Assembly: GCF_004193775.1 (NCBI RefSeq)
Contig: NC_041008.1
Coordinates: forward strand, 16,077,731-16,141,730
DNA length: 64,000 nucleotides
Direction of reading: 5' to 3'
From: Glycine soja
Taxonomy: Eukaryota > Streptophyta > Magnoliopsida > Fabales > Fabaceae
This document shows, in pieces, positions 12,439-28,526 of the stretch. Position 1 is the first letter of the stretch. Each line of letters opens with the position of its first letter. The notes beneath the pieces are model-generated. The model saw nothing but the letters and a program-made list of their open reading frames with translations, was not told the origin of the DNA and made no database searches. The position numbers and the translations under genes are program-made.

Positions 12439-14541
12439 AAAAACAAAATAGATATGTGTCTCTGCATGCTAAGGTTTTTCAAGATATATTTCTATATGTG
12501 AAAAGGTATCCAATGCATATAAATAATCAAAGTATGCTTTGTTTCTTTCAATATAGTTATAACTTTTTTATATGTATGATTAGAAAATCAAATTGATATT
12601 AATATGCTTTAAAAATTTAATCATCTATTGTGTTGAACTTTCTTGGTACGTGTATGTTGATATACATTTGCGTTAAGTTATTCTGAATGTAACTAAAAAA
12701 AGAATTACTTTCATTCTTACCAAAATTATACTTAAACTAATTAATTCGATTCCTCTCTGTATATATAAATAAAGTGGTATTTAATTGAATTTTTTAGGTA
12801 AAAACAAAAGATACCATTAAGTCAAGGGGTTCTCCATCAAATTCCCATATATTAAAGGTATCGATCAGAAAGAAGTACTAACTACGGTCACCTCGCATCC
12901 TGCATCGATTTATGCAGCAGACTCGACTAGCTATGGTTAATTCATAGGGAAGTTGGAGTTCACACACATTATAATTCAGGGAGCTTGTCATTAAGTGTGT
13001 GTACCTAATTCATGCATACAGAAGAAGAAACAAAAATTGCGTTGCTAGGTCCAACGAGTTGTTGGGATAATATTCTCCTTGTGAATATAAAAAAAAAAAT
13101 AGAAGCAAAAGCATAATATATCTAGCCAATTTTTTAAATAGATTGATTCTGGAGTAGGTGGCAAATTTTTGGATAGATTTAGAAGAGACTTAGGAAAAGA
13201 AAAAAGGTGAGACAGAGAATGCAAGCAAATGGTTTTTATGCGTAAAGGGATACTAATTAACTGCAACAAATCTGGTGTGTGAAGAGAATAATACACAGTA
13301 AAAGGGAATCAATGTTGGGATGTATCTGACTTTATGTGGCTTTGAAACGCTCAAACAAGGTGTTTTATATATGGGTAACTTTAGTGATCTGTCAGTGAGG
13401 TACTGAATAGGAAAACGGGCTCACAATATTCCATGCAGTTCTTAGTAGGATCCTTCACCCCTTAAACCCCACATGCATGCACTAGTCTCAATACTCAAAC
13501 TCAAAATTTTACACACAGAATATATGATAAATTCCTTTATGCTCCATGTTACTTCCTCTAGGAAACCCAAATCCACCTTAGGATATTTTAGAAGTAGGGG
13601 GCCCGCAAAATCAATAAAAGAAGCATGCATCAATGGCAAACATGTTCAGTGCATGCATGGAAAGCTTCTTTCCAGCAACATACAATAAAATTCCCATACA
13701 TAACATATTACAGTAATATATATCTTTCAAATTTTCAAACAAACATTGACATATGAAATCTCGAAGTTGAGACTTTAATTTCATGTACAGTTTTCCACAC
13801 TGAAAATGAACAGGGATGATATTTAGACATTTATTATTTACAAACAACTTTCTAATATCTTTTGTTTCTCTTTATTTCGTATTATTTTATTAATCATTTA
13901 TTTATTCTTTTTTTTCTATCTATCCCAAGATGTTTATAAATTCAAAGAGTGTCCAAGAATCATTTTTCCAAAATGAACTATTGAACCGGACTGCTAGACC
14001 ATTTTAAGTTCTGTACCAGATTTACAAAACCTGCTTGCATAAGTTCTGTCAATTAAAAGTGTAAACAGAACACATCTTTATGACCGGATTTGTGGCACAA
14101 GAAAGATTTTCTATATGGCATTAATACAAATAAACGAAATTAACCTATAGCTAGGGTGCAACGTAAGCTAATTATCTAGTTATTAAATTTCTCATATGAT
14201 ATACTATACATCAAAATAGAATATATGTTGTACAATTTACATGTGTCTTAAATAAATGCCTTCACGTGTTCCTACTAAAAATGATAGAACCATGATATAT
14301 CTTATATGCTTGTACATGATCCTAGTAAAAATTGATGGAGACATCAATTATACTTGCACTCCATGATGAGCTATAGCTTGTTTGTGATTGGCATATATTG
14401 TTATTATCACAAATCCAATATATTAAACGTGAAAATCTTCCTTACATGGTATCAAAGAAATAAACAAGGAACAAGAGGAAAACCAGAAGAGTAAAATTAC
14501 ATTTATAAACAATATTGGTGCTTCATATCTGTTACTACTTA
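11741..14541. other. intergenic DNA downstream of the zinc-finger gene
   Basis: No gene is supported. It contains a (GT)n(TA)n tract at 12395-12435. Short open frames around 12.1-12.6 kb and 13.0-13.9 kb have no family resemblance, no splice pattern and biased low-complexity composition. The last few hundred bases would be the 3' untranslated and downstream region of the minus-strand gene at 14542. Confidence 0.45.
12395..12435. repeat. compound (GT)n(TA)n microsatellite
   Basis: About four GT units followed by about sixteen TA units. Confidence 0.9.
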
Positions 14542-15459
14542 CTATACCATGGACCTATAACCAAGCCTTAGCTCCAGATCTAGCTCTTCTATGGAACTAG
14601 GGCTCAATTCAAACATCTTTGACTGCATATGAAGCCTATCAACAGAGCATGATTTGGGGAAGAATGGAATGGATGAAGCATCTTCTTTCCTCTTCTTGAA
14701 ACTTGTATCTTTCTCCTTAGTCTCAAACTGCACAGTTGGGCGAGCTAGATTCATAAACAAGTTCAAGCTCACAGCCACGTCCGTTTTATCATCATCTCCC
14801 TCAGTACTCCCACACCTAGAATCCAATCCCTTCAATTTTTTCTCAACACCAGCTTCAGGATCGAGCCTACGTGAACAAAATCTGAAGTCTTCAGTTAAAT
14901 TTGACATGGATTTAGAAGGAAGATCAGGAGAAGACTCATGACATCCTTTGTAAAGCGGAATCTGGGGTTTCTCTCTTCCTCTCTTATTGATTGATGAGAC
15001 TAAAACCTTGGAAGGTGAAGGAGGAGCATGAGAATAAGGATCAGAATTAGGGTTAGTGTTATTATGGGTCAATACACCAAGAGAAGATGGGTATAAGTAA
15101 CCCAAAGAAGTAAAAGAAATCTGAACTGAATTCAGGGGTTGCGTGGTAATTTTCTCAAGATCAACACTTAGGATTTCATTCTGAGGGCTATATGGCTGCT
15201 TGAGTCTTGCCCTATCTCTTCTATGAACATTCATATGGCCGCCTAAAGCCTGTGCTGACCTAAATTCCCTTCTGCAAAAGCTACAAGAATATGATCGAGG
15301 TGGCCATGTGCAACCAGACCTAGCTGCATCTTTTGCGAAGGCTTGTTCTTCCCATGATGAGTGGTCATCATAGGAGGAGGGGTAATTAGTAGATGAGTCA
15401 AGATTAGAGCTCATTGAGTACTTTCTCCTACTCTTGATCCAACATTGATCCTCCTCCAT
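14542..15459 (-). CDS. SUPERMAN-type single C2H2 zinc-finger transcriptional repressor
   Basis: Intronless, 305 residues from the ATG at 15459 (start of [13 protein letters not shown]). The open frame runs three codons further upstream but without an ATG. One zinc finger lies at about residues 57-79: CSFCRREF..., with Cys59, Cys62, His75 and His79 (C-x2-C-x12-H-x3-H). It carries the plant-specific QALGGH signature and is preceded by the WPPRSY motif typical of SUPERMAN/RABBIT EARS/ZFP10 proteins. A basic stretch ([12 protein letters not shown]) follows the finger. The middle is Ser-rich, and KKRKED near residue 255 could be a nuclear signal. The C-terminus carries an EAR repression motif, LDLELRL, at about 293-299. 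A nuclear repressor that recruits TOPLESS-type corepressors is the expected role. It is the only gene for several kb on either side. Which subfamily member it is cannot be decided from motifs alone. Confidence 0.93.
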   Translation of the reverse strand: MEEDQCWIKSRRKYSMSSNLDSSTNYPSSYDDHSSWEEQAFAKDAARSGCTWPPRSYSCSFCRREFRSAQALGGHMNVHRRDRARLKQPYSPQNEILSVDLEKITTQPLNSVQISFTSLGYLYPSSLGVLTHNNTNPNSDPYSHAPPSPSKVLVSSINKRGREKPQIPLYKGCHESSPDLPSKSMSNLTEDFRFCSRRLDPEAGVEKKLKGLDSRCGSTEGDDDKTDVAVSLNLFMNLARPTVQFETKEKDTSFKKRKEDASSIPFFPKSCSVDRLHMQSKMFELSPSSIEELDLELRLGYRSMV

Positions 15460-16375
15460 TATGTTCAACTTAATTCAGGAAAAGGAAAGGAATTAGAGAT
15501 GGGAATTGTTGGATTGTGGAGAGGAATTGAAAGCTACATGAGTCTACTATGAAAAAATTAAGCATGAGATATATGGCTTAGAGGAGAGTGTGGTGTGGAA
15601 GGTGAAGTGGTTGGTACTCTCTACCTTCAATGTCTCAGAGCATAGTCTTTTTTTATTGTTTGGTATTTTGTGTTTGGTTTCCACCACAGTCAATAAGACA
15701 TTAGTATGAATACTCCAAGTTCCCGTTTTTCCTGCGTTTTCTTTGTGAAAGGAAGAAATGCAGCGACAGTTTAATTAGAAAATTATTCATGTGGGTCCTT
15801 AAATTTCTTGCATAAGATGTGAGGTGTAGATAGAGTAGTACAGACTCAAATGAAGAAATATGACTGAAATACCCTCTATTGAGTAATACATCAAAGTCGT
15901 GTCGTTTGGAATTCTTTGCCCAATAGCGGATACGGGGTCTTCATGATATGTCTAGTTATGCAGTAAAAAAAATTATATGTCCTGTTATAATATTTTTATT
16001 TGATGGGAATATAAATTTTACTATAATCTAGCAAAATACCATTTAAGACCTTCTTGTGTAGCAGTTAGCAAGGTCTTCAGTGTAAGTGATGATTAGAGTA
16101 AAATCCAAAATGGTTGAGAGTACTATATATTCAATTAGTTGTATCCTGCTTCACAATAATTATCATGTAAAAGAAATAAGTATCAATGTTATTTTATTTT
16201 TTAATATCATATTAATTCATTTTTATTTATATTCCTTAAAATATTAATGATTAATAAAAAAAATTATAAATAAAATAATGGTATATTAATTTTATAAAAT
16301 TATTATTTTCTTTTATCAATTTATTAATTTTTTTTTATCTCTATGAAAAAATCTAGAGCAACAAATATTATGAGA
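15460..16375. promoter_or_regulatory. upstream region of the zinc-finger gene (minus strand)
   Basis: On the minus strand a TATA-like CCATATATCTC lies at about 15568-15578, roughly 110 bases before the ATG. Further upstream a pyrimidine-rich patch (minus strand CTTCACCTTCCACACCACAC near 15590-15610) is followed by ordinary AT-rich DNA. No other gene is seen up to the copia remnant at 16.4 kb. Confidence 0.35.
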
Positions 16376-17720
16376 CCATAGGAGTCTTTAGATCAAATAC
16401 AACACATTGAAGTAAATAACGTAAGATTCCCTATTGGAGAAATTCTAAAGCATTTATGCATCCAAATCATTAACTAATTGACTTTGTTTAAAGATGAAGT
16501 TCTATCAACACAATGAATATGGGAAGGAATTTTCATGATCACATTAATACATTTAACCAATTAGTATTTCAATTAATGAATGCAAACTAATGAGAAGCAC
16601 AAAATGCTATTGACCTCTCTACCAAGAGCTGAACCTCTAATTTCTTATATGTAGTTTGTAGCGAGGAGTATGTTGAAATTAGACGAGTTTATGAGAAAAC
16701 GAGAGAATGATGAAAAATAAGAATACCATGACAAAGATTGTATATTATGGAGGAGTATGAACACAGGAGGAGTCAATTAAAGAGGAAAAAAAAGTGGTCC
16801 AAATAGAAATTCAAAATCATCATTGCACTTTCGACAGAATATGAATGAGTAATGTGAAGTGTTAATATTACGAGAAAGAAGGCATGTACAAGCTACTTGT
16901 ACAAAAATGAGGGAAAACTTGAAGAAGGAATATCATAACTCCTAGACTAATGTGGTCAACAGAATTGGAGATGAAGACATGTCCTTAGTAATAATTGAGG
17001 TTATTTATTAAATCAAATGAGTGATGAATTATGATGCCTCAAAACACATTTACTTTGTTGAAATTGAGCAACGTTTGACACCTTGAAGATTAATGGAGTG
17101 TTTGTTCATTCAGGTAAGGAAATGGTGAAAAAATGAGGTTGAAACTTGAGAATATTAAGAGTTTGAGAATGAAGTTTCACGATGGTGTCATCCAAACTAT
17201 AATGTGAGATTTGTGCCTTTTGTGGTCACAAATATAACATCTTTGGTGGGGAGAATGTTACAAGTTTGTTAGTTCCAAGTAAGGTTGTAAGGTGTGCAAG
17301 AAGAAATAGTTCATCATGCAAACATAAAAAAAAGACAATATTTGTTCCTTAGAAGGGAAGGTCAGAAGACGAGCAAGTGATGGTATGTAGCAAAAGAGAA
17401 AAATGAAAGTTTTCTAATGATGGTGAAGTTTGAAAATTTTAATTAAAAGAAAAATTGTTGAGAATCAATTTAAGTTTCGAAATAAAAATTGAAATGAGAG
17501 ATTCCAATGCCTTACAAATTGTTGAAATTATTTTTTGGGAAGCTTGCACTAATTTTTGGATGAAGGCATTGAGGTGGAGATTTCAAAGGTTTTGCAATTG
17601 CGAGAGCAATAAAGAGACACATATCCATTATTGAAAGAAGCGACACCCCCACTCTTTATGAAGGGAATCTTGTACAGAATTGTATTTGTACCAATCCAAG
17701 TACAAGAAAAAAATAGTAAT
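16376..17720 (+). pseudogene. decayed Ty1/copia gag-protease remnant
   Basis: Plus-strand reading in broken frames gives phrases expected in a copia gag: LLTSLPRAEPL, then LKLDEFMRKRENDEK, then HVQATCTKMREN (zinc-knuckle tail), and near 17030 a protease-like MNYDASKHIYF. Stops and frame changes occur every few tens of codons. No LTR border was recognised at either side. The family call rests on order and wording of these phrases. Confidence 0.45.
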
Positions 17721-20700
17721 TAGGTGAATTTGTTTAAACTTTTTTTTAATAAAATAAGTATTTTTTTTTTGTTTTCCTTGTGTGTTTGTCTAAATTATTT
17801 TATTTAAAATAAATAATTTTCTATTTTTTAAAACAAATCTTATTTATTTCTTAAAAATATATTTTAAAAACACATCTTTTAAACTTAAATAAACTTATCT
17901 ATTATTTATATGTATAATGACTTGTAGTGAGAAAGTCTCTCGTGAATGAATATTCATATCTATTGAGTTGAATATTTGAATTTGTACACTAATTTTAGAG
18001 GGATTTAAATTTTTAGCTACTAAATTAATTTTTAATCTTGTGTGATATATTTAACATGTTTATTGACACATTTTTATGTGTGGATATATATAGCCAGGTG
18101 TCAAATCATACTCTTTTTTATGTATTCCATTATTTCCTTTGTAATGTATTTTTATTTGTGTTTCATCTTTAACTTATTGGGTGTAATTGTCTCCCAACAA
18201 TTTAGCTATTTCTGTACAAAAAATATTGTAATTTTAACTTTTCTATTTTGATAGGTTGGATGGAATATTCCTTAATTATACCCCCATACATATATTTTTG
18301 TTGCTAACAAAAAAAATAGTACACAAACTAGCAATAAGGAATTTTTTTTACTATAACTAATTGTCCTTTTTTGTCTACTTGTAGAATTTAAAATTTTCAA
18401 TTGGTATACAACGTGATTTATCTGAAATTCCAAGGTTTTGAGTGCGAAAAACACACGCAAGTTTCTTCATTAAAAAATCATTGATTAATACCCAATCTCG
18501 AAAATTTATATAATTAAGTTTGTTTTAAGAAGAGAAATAATAATATAATTCAATCTGTTTGCTTCCTGCTGCAGTTAAGACGAATATTTGCGTTACGTTA
18601 TTCTCTTCAATAAGTATTGGACGAATTATAAAAGACGCCCACCTGCTACACTGCATACATTATATTTTTATTTATTTTGTAGGTAATTTCACTCATTAGG
18701 CTTATCCTTTACAACGAGATAGGTCTTTCAATTCCATTAAGATATTTCATCTAAATTGTCCTATGCTAGCTTAGTATCGCTTAAAATGTCTTCATTCTCT
18801 CTACACGAGTCATTTTTTATCCTCACTCGATTAAATATTTTTTTTACTGGCACTCCATTAAATATTAAGGGAGGGAAATATATAATCAAGTATAATTTGC
18901 AATAGTTATGACTTAAGAATTGATTTCATTAGACACCACATAATAATGGTTGAGTGATTTGACACTGGATGACCTAGAAATAGTAAGATTTGATTTGAAA
19001 GTGTTTATTTTATTGTTGATTAAGTTTATAAGTTTTATTGTTGGTTTGTTCATATTTTAAGACTAAAATATAATTTTGGTTCTTCATCATTTTAGTAAAA
19101 TTTATTTTATTATTTTATCTTTTAAAATACCCATTTTAATTCTTTAAATCTTAAATTTGTGTTATTACTTTTCAGGATTGTGAATGAACTTACAATTTAC
19201 AAAATGCTCATTGTCCTGTCGCATGTGGAGATGTCTACACGTTCAAAAATTAGTTGCTTGAGCTGGAATTAATATGCTTAAATTAGAACCAAATATACCA
19301 AATACACACACATATATATATAGCAGTGATTATGAAGGAATTGTGACCATTTGGGATGTATATTAATATCACTGTATTATGTCAATATGTCATATATCCT
19401 AATTTTATGCAATCATAAGGTAAATATGTCTTTTAATATAATTATTTGTTAAGTTTATTAGCATAAATAATATTGGTTTTATTAAATAAAATAGTAAATT
19501 AGAAGCTGTTATGGTATCGTAAGGGAGTAAATATTAAACCTTTAATTTACTAGCGTTTGAAAAAAATATTATATAAAAAAAGTATTATTAACCATTCTGC
19601 ATATTTGAGTTTATTCAACTTTCTCATTTAGTTCTTAAAAAAGAAAAAAAGAATCTCATTTAATTAAATCTGTCGATTGAATGTAGCTGGGTGCCTGTGA
19701 GCCAATGTGAATATAGGTTTAATTAGTATGGATTAGCTTTTGTAGGTCGTTTGTAAGTAACGTAGGTCATCCTAAACTTCCAATCAGTAAATATTTAATA
19801 TTCTTAAAAAAAATCATAATGACATCCTTACAATCCTGTTAACAATTATATATAGCACATATGTATATAAATTTGTCAAGAATGTATATAAACTTGGTCT
19901 AGACAAGAAGCCAACACACGCATGTAATAGTGCGATTAAACAAGTGTTTATCTTTGTTTATTTTCCAAATAAGTTCCTTTACTTAATCGTATTTAGTGTG
20001 ACTGAGTAATAAGTTGTTTGTAAAAGAACTACATATAAATTTGTATTTAAAATTAAAAAAAAAAGTTATGTATTTATAATATTATATAAAATTAATGGTT
20101 GTATTTTTTATCCTAGGTCTAATACAACAGTGTTGTTCAAGTCATTGGATCAAAGACTAATTTTACTCACAGTATGCGTCTGTTGCTGATCCAAGAAAAT
20201 TTTGTGCAAGATAAGAATCAAACATAAGTTCTTCCACTAAATAGATCGTTTACACTCGTATGAGTATAACAGAGTCTTACATGGTTACATCAACTTTTAG
20301 ATTATATAAAATGTTTTTATAGTATTTTATCTAATTATAAAACATCATATAAAATAAATTTGTTATTTTTTAATAATTATCTTAAAATTTATATTTACGG
20401 TATTTTTTTTATTTGATTGATCTACCGTGTAAAAGTATTTGCATTAATAATACATATAACACCATTCAACTGGTTTTAAAAAAGGGTATGAGGAAACACA
20501 TCAACATTATAATAATATATGGTATATTGAATAAGATTTAGAAGATCTATAATAATAACAGAGAAAGGACCTCCCCATTTGGATTTATCTTCCGATTCAG
20601 ATTGATGAATTAATTAGACGAACCGGTCCACTCTACAACTGACCAATTTCTAACAAACAGACAATAGCACCACCTTTTTTTATGCTTAAGCAATTTAATA

Positions 20701-21529
20701 GCAACAACTGATATCACTCTACTGTTTAAGATAGCTTATGGCTTATTGCCTGTTAATTATTTGGGAAATATTTCTGGATACAAATTGTTATTTAATGATT
20801 AGAAAATTGGGAAGACATCACAAAAAGGTAAATTGGAGAGAGAAAACAGAGAGGACTTGCTTAGCATAACAAATAGTAGATGTGCAGTTGTCGAGTTTAT
20901 TTAAATATGAAGATTATAATTTAAATATGAGAAAAATGAGTTTTGTATTATTAATTTATAATAGTTTACATTCGATAATTATTTCACTTAGAAGATTTGT
21001 TATTATTGTGATTGAAATATCGATGCATCCATGGGATTTATATTAATTTCTACAACTGCATGGCTGGTAGTTTTATTTTTCACTAGGATTTGTTTTAAAG
21101 AAATTGAGAAAATGAGTGTATTTACTTAACACATAACAAACATAGAGCAACTTAAAGACAATTTGTGTTTTTTTTTTTCTTCTTCAGGAAACTACTTTAC
21201 GGGATGCAAAATTTCTAATACTTTACTTCTAGAATGTGCTTTCCAAAATGTTAAATTTTTTATATTTTTGGAAAATGCTTTTCAAAATGTGTTAAATTTT
21301 TAAGATTCTGAAAAAGAATATTTTTGAAAAAATAAATAAAAGAAGGGCATATTAATAAAGTTGACGGGTGTAAATAACAATTATCTCCTACTAACACAAC
21401 CACACAGACCTCCCTAGCATGCATGGATTGCATTAGCCCAATGATTAAACTAACATGTGATTTAATAATAATAAAAAAAAAGAAAATTCAGTGGGACAAA
21501 GGATGATCAAACAAAAATAAAATATACAA
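17721..21529. other. AT-rich intergenic DNA, no gene seen
   Basis: Nearly 4 kb without a supportable coding exon, RNA gene or complete repeat. Several short open frames (around 18042-18251 and 18272-18460) are low-complexity Phe/Ile/Leu-rich strings and were not accepted. Confidence 0.45.
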
Positions 21530-21720
21530 AGAGCACAAGAATTTGGACCAGGAAATGATGAATCCATTACGGAACATCCACTAGTATCAACTTAATGCAG
21601 GGCCATCCAAGTAGAAGGATGCGAGCTTAATGCGTTCTTCCTCCGGCGTTGCCATCAAAACGAGAAACGTCTAGCTTTACCGGAGAATGTTGGACGGGGT
21701 GAGATGTGGTGTTGGTGGGA
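21530..21720 (-). pseudogene. Ty3/gypsy gag fragment
   Basis: On the minus strand the sequence reads VKLDVSRFDGN, then PEEERIKLASFYLDGPAL, then a stop and WMFRNG. Plant Ty3/gypsy gag proteins carry the order KLDVPRFDG...TPEEERI..ASFYLDGPAL.WYQWM. Here the normal GWIFKI.QFFDYH segment is missing and a stop replaces the serine before WYQW, so it is a deleted, dead fragment about 190 bases long. It sits just upstream of the broken first SDR copy. Confidence 0.5.
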
Positions 21721-22135
21721 TGATTGAGGTGGTCCAGAATGGAGTCAACTTTGCAGGCAAGTTCAGAATGGTGGTCAGACCAATTGATAAAAGCAGGGAC
21801 CTAGCCCAGGTGATGGCCTTGTTTCCAGGATAAAGTACCTCCTATGGAACTGAATTTGGTAAATTCTACTTAACTTTTTCATTGCAAGCAACCTTATTAA
21901 TACACCACTGATAACAGAATTCCTAACAACCTCTGATAATATGATGACAGAAATATAACAACAGTATTCTAACAATCATTTCTTTTAGCTAGAATATGTA
22001 AATTGGTTGTGGTGTGTAAATTGGTTGCGTTTGTCTTGCACTAAGTTGCTTGTTCCTCAGGTCTCGTAGTCGTTCAGGTATTGGGGTTGTGCCACGTTCC
22101 TCTTGGGCCTACTTGTGTGGGCTTCGTGCATATTA
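21721..22135. other. spacer before the broken first SDR copy
   Basis: Contains no SDR exon 1 or 2 homology, although those exons should lie here. Minus-strand open frame 21775-21975 has no recognisable domain. Confidence 0.4.
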
Positions 22136-23167
22136 CTAACATATACCCACTTCTAAAAGAATCTGGATATGAGAGCATAGTATTTAATTCGTCCATTGCA
22201 GCTGTAAAGGCTTTTCCCGTTTTATCTGCTTATTCAGCCTCTAAAGGTATATATACTTTTCTTCATATCTCAGTATCTCATCGTTGTAAGTCTAACTTAT
22301 TGAATTTGAATGAAATGGCTCGCAAAAAATATTTCTTCTAAATTTATAATTTTATTCAGGAGCCATGGGTCAATTCACCAAGAATGTAGCATTGGAGTGG
22401 GCAAACGATAACATAGTGCAAATGCTATAGCACCACGAGGGGTTGTGACTACACTCTTGGGGTCTTACATCGTAAGTTTATCCACATTTATTCCTGTGAA
22501 TATTTTTCTTAGTTAACTGTGTGTCCTGCCAATATTGATTGGCAATGAGGGCATCGATAATATTTAAGATATGAAATGGATTATGATAAGTAGAAAAGAA
22601 GATGCACATGAGTACCCCCGTCCCCAAGTTAAAATTAATGGCTTAGTTGTCTTTTTTACTTCTAATTTATTTTAATGAATTTTATTTCTAACAAATTTTA
22701 TCTTCTGTTGTTAATTTTGTGACGTATTAAAATAATTGTATTCTTTAGTTTCTACTTTTTACTTTTTTTACGAATTTTATCCCACTTCTCATAATTATTG
22801 ACTATTTTCCTTAGTTATTTCTTTTTGCTTATATAGAGGGCTATAAATAAATATAATTTCCAGCAATTTATATACTGATATATTTCTTCCTTAATAAATC
22901 TCAATAGTTTAAATTTCATATTTAATGGAACACCAATAGTGTAAAATATTACTTGTGAAACTTTGTGTAACATGTGAAAATGGGCTCAGCAGTGCATTCT
23001 GTAATTGAACACATACATGGCAGCTGCTATTGTTGCAGAATTCTGGAGGCGATGAGGTTATGACTATTTTGTCTAAAGTGCCTGTGGGTCGTATCAGAGA
23101 GCCCAAAGAGATATCATCATCAGTTACTGGACAAATTATATGTGTAGACGGTGGTTACACATGTTAA
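22136..23167 (+). pseudogene. broken tropinone-reductase-like SDR (exons 3-5 only)
   Basis: Three decayed exons match the full SDR genes downstream. Exon 3 is partial, about 22136-22246: PLLKESGYESIVFNSSIA, ending AYSASKG with the Tyr and Lys of the active site still present. Exon 4 is 22360-22471, GAMGQFTKNVALEWANDN followed by loss of one base near 22416, giving a premature TAG. Exon 5 is 23039-23167, ending VTGQIICVDGGYTC and lacking about 33 bases that encode the LVAFLCLP region. Exons 1 and 2 and the NNAG end of exon 3 are missing. Intron borders (GT...AG) are preserved, so it arose by genomic duplication, not retrotransposition. It cannot make an SDR. Confidence 0.85.
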
Positions 23168-23741
23168 ATTGCAATTAATGATTTGACAATTAAGAATGAG
23201 TCACTTCGTTGAATGAACTCTGTTGTTCATTCTCCAACATTCACGTTTCCTATAACGTTTAATTTTAGCTAGGAAAATAATATCAATAGCTAATAATACA
23301 TAGTTAATTAGCTTTAAAAGAACTACAAAATTTATTGGTAGCTAAAATTCCTAACAAATATTAAGAATTATGGTGATGCAAGTAGGCACTCTACACCAAA
23401 ATATTATGACACAAAAGGAACCATCTCTTTAACTTTATTTATTTTAAGGGGAGAAATTGGTTGTACATAACCGATTTCTCACTATAACTTTGTTTAAAGA
23501 AAAAAATAATTAAGAGAGAAGGAAAATCGGGTAAGGGAGCACCAAATTTTCAAAGTGCATGAGTGGCATTTTATGTTAGTTGGGTAAATAATTTAGGAGA
23601 TAGGTTATCTGGATATTTTTTTGGTATGCTAAAGTAAAAAAAAAAAGAAGTCTTTACTCAGTAATATATTAAGTGCTTGTAATAGAACAGTATTAATTAA
23701 TCCAATAAATGAGTCTTTACTTCAAGCTGACAAGTGTCACG
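23168..23741. other. spacer between SDR copies
   Basis: No coding signal. AT-rich sequence between the broken copy and the conserved promoter block of the next gene. Confidence 0.5.
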
Positions 23742-23936
23742 TACAATTGAAATTGGTACTGCCAGCCTTTCTGTACGTATTTGGCGATAAGATTAAGAGA
23801 CTTTAGAACCACAAATCCTCCAAGAACAATTATACGAGAGGTAGTATTCTACCTCTTCACATCCATATCACAGAAAACTATTTTGGTTTAATTTGCCTTT
23901 CCTTTTCAAGGGAGCTCATTGAAGAGACAAAAAACA
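23742..23936 (+). promoter_or_regulatory. proximal promoter/5' leader of the first full SDR gene
   Basis: This block aligns with 31321-31520 upstream of the second full gene. Shared words are TACAATT, GG(T/C)ACTGCCAG, AGAACCACAA and GAGGTAGT, in the same order and at nearly the same distance from the ATG. The second gene has TATAAAG where this one has TTATACG. Shared upstream sequence shows that the promoter was duplicated with the gene. Confidence 0.5.
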
Positions 23937-26817
<2,881 letters not shown>

Positions 26818-28526
26818 TTAGTATTCTGTTAATTACTATCATTTGGCTGCTGAATTAAATTCTAATGTATGCAGTTGGTGTTTCCTCCAACCCATTCATG
26901 CTTTGTATATCATTGGCTGGGTTTAATTATTTCTTGTTTTTAAGCATATCCATGTGCCTTTTGTTCTGTCTCGTGTAGTGTATTTCTTTTGTCCCAAATC
27001 ATTGAACAAGGATTAACAATTATTACTTACCTTCTCCCTCGTTACCCCATGTTATCTTAATTTGTTGTTAATAAATGAAACCTCGTACGTTGTACCTCGT
27101 TTGTAGTAATCTTTGTAGTAATTATTTTCTCCCTCATTGCCCCATGTTAATTAATCATAAACGTGTTATATTATTTTCATTTATATAAAGGCATTTTTTT
27201 TAAAATATCATTTTTCTGAATATATTTATATTTTTATTACAAATATACTTATATTAAATATAGTAATAATTATTTATCTGTAAGGAAGAATCAAATTACA
27301 CTAAAAGTAATTATAAGAAATTTATTTTTCATTTTCATTATTTATTTTCTTAAAATCTAATTATTATAATGTATGACTAATCTTAATTATTAGATTTTAA
27401 TAAAATAAATGATGAAGATGAGAAATAATTTTTTTTAAATTACTTTTGGCACAACTTGATCTCTCCTCATTGTTTATATATAACTTAATAGTAAATAAGA
27501 TATTTTAGTAAATTTGTCTACTCTATGTATACTTAGATTATTTCTTTTCCATTAAACTTTTGAATTTAATGAGAAAAATATATTGGTAGTCTACATTTAA
27601 AATCATCAATAATATATAGTAAATTTTAGGTAAAATTATTATATAAAATCAAGTTTATTTATACCAAGCCATATGTTTAGAAAAAAAAATAGATTCAATT
27701 TCAATAAAAATGCAATGTTTTATTTTTAAGATGAATATAAATTTTGTTAATAGAACGGCCATGTCCATTGTCCAACCCGAACATACCAACAACCAGCAAA
27801 AGAAATCAAGAATAGTAGAATCTCTACCATAAAAAAAAAATAGTAGAATCTCATGAATGTACAGCAATTAGCACAGTAGAAAAGATGCTTAGAAAAACGT
27901 TAACAACACATAAAATCTGTATTTAAACGCCGGCTGCATGGGTAAAATATGTTTTTTCTCTAAAATTTGAAAAGTTTAATTTAGTTCCTCTAAAAAAAAT
28001 TGTCTATTTTATATTCCTTTAATTTTGAACTACACTACTTTGGATATTCCAAGTCTTATCTAAACCATTTTCTCTTTTTAATAAAGCACTATCTAAATCA
28101 TTTGGAGGACCAAAATGATGTATTCCAAATTTCAAAGGATCAAAATCAAACAATTTTTTTAAAGAAAACTATAACCAAACATAAAAACATATTTTATCGT
28201 ATAATTTTTTACTAAACATTAAAACTCTAACTATTTGGTGGATTCAATACTAAATGGGTCAGGTAAAATTTTCTACATAAATAAGATGGGCCAAATTTTA
28301 CTAACCTAACGTGTCTCCAAACCTCGGATTGGTCCATGGACTTTGATTCATCTTAACGGCTCTACATATCTATGGAGTTGGTTATTTACTGATGGCCAAA
28401 TCTAAATAAATCTAAAAATTGTCCTTGTCACGTGTTGGTTGAACAGTACACGGACTATTTTTTTTTTTTTATAAAAAAAAGTGTTGTCTAAACAGACTTA
28501 CACCTAGTTACTGTGGAAAAAAGAAG
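26818..28526. other. intergenic DNA with a MITE-like repeat
   Basis: The first 150 bases are the 3' region of SDR copy 1. About 27940-28200 has inverted ends (GGGTAAAATATGTTTTT at left; reverse complement of the right GATAAAATATGTTTTTATG) without a clear target duplication, probably a decayed MITE. No gene is seen. Confidence 0.35.

Noticed and set aside
14654..14941. 95-codon plus-strand open frame
   Set aside because: Antisense shadow of the zinc-finger gene.
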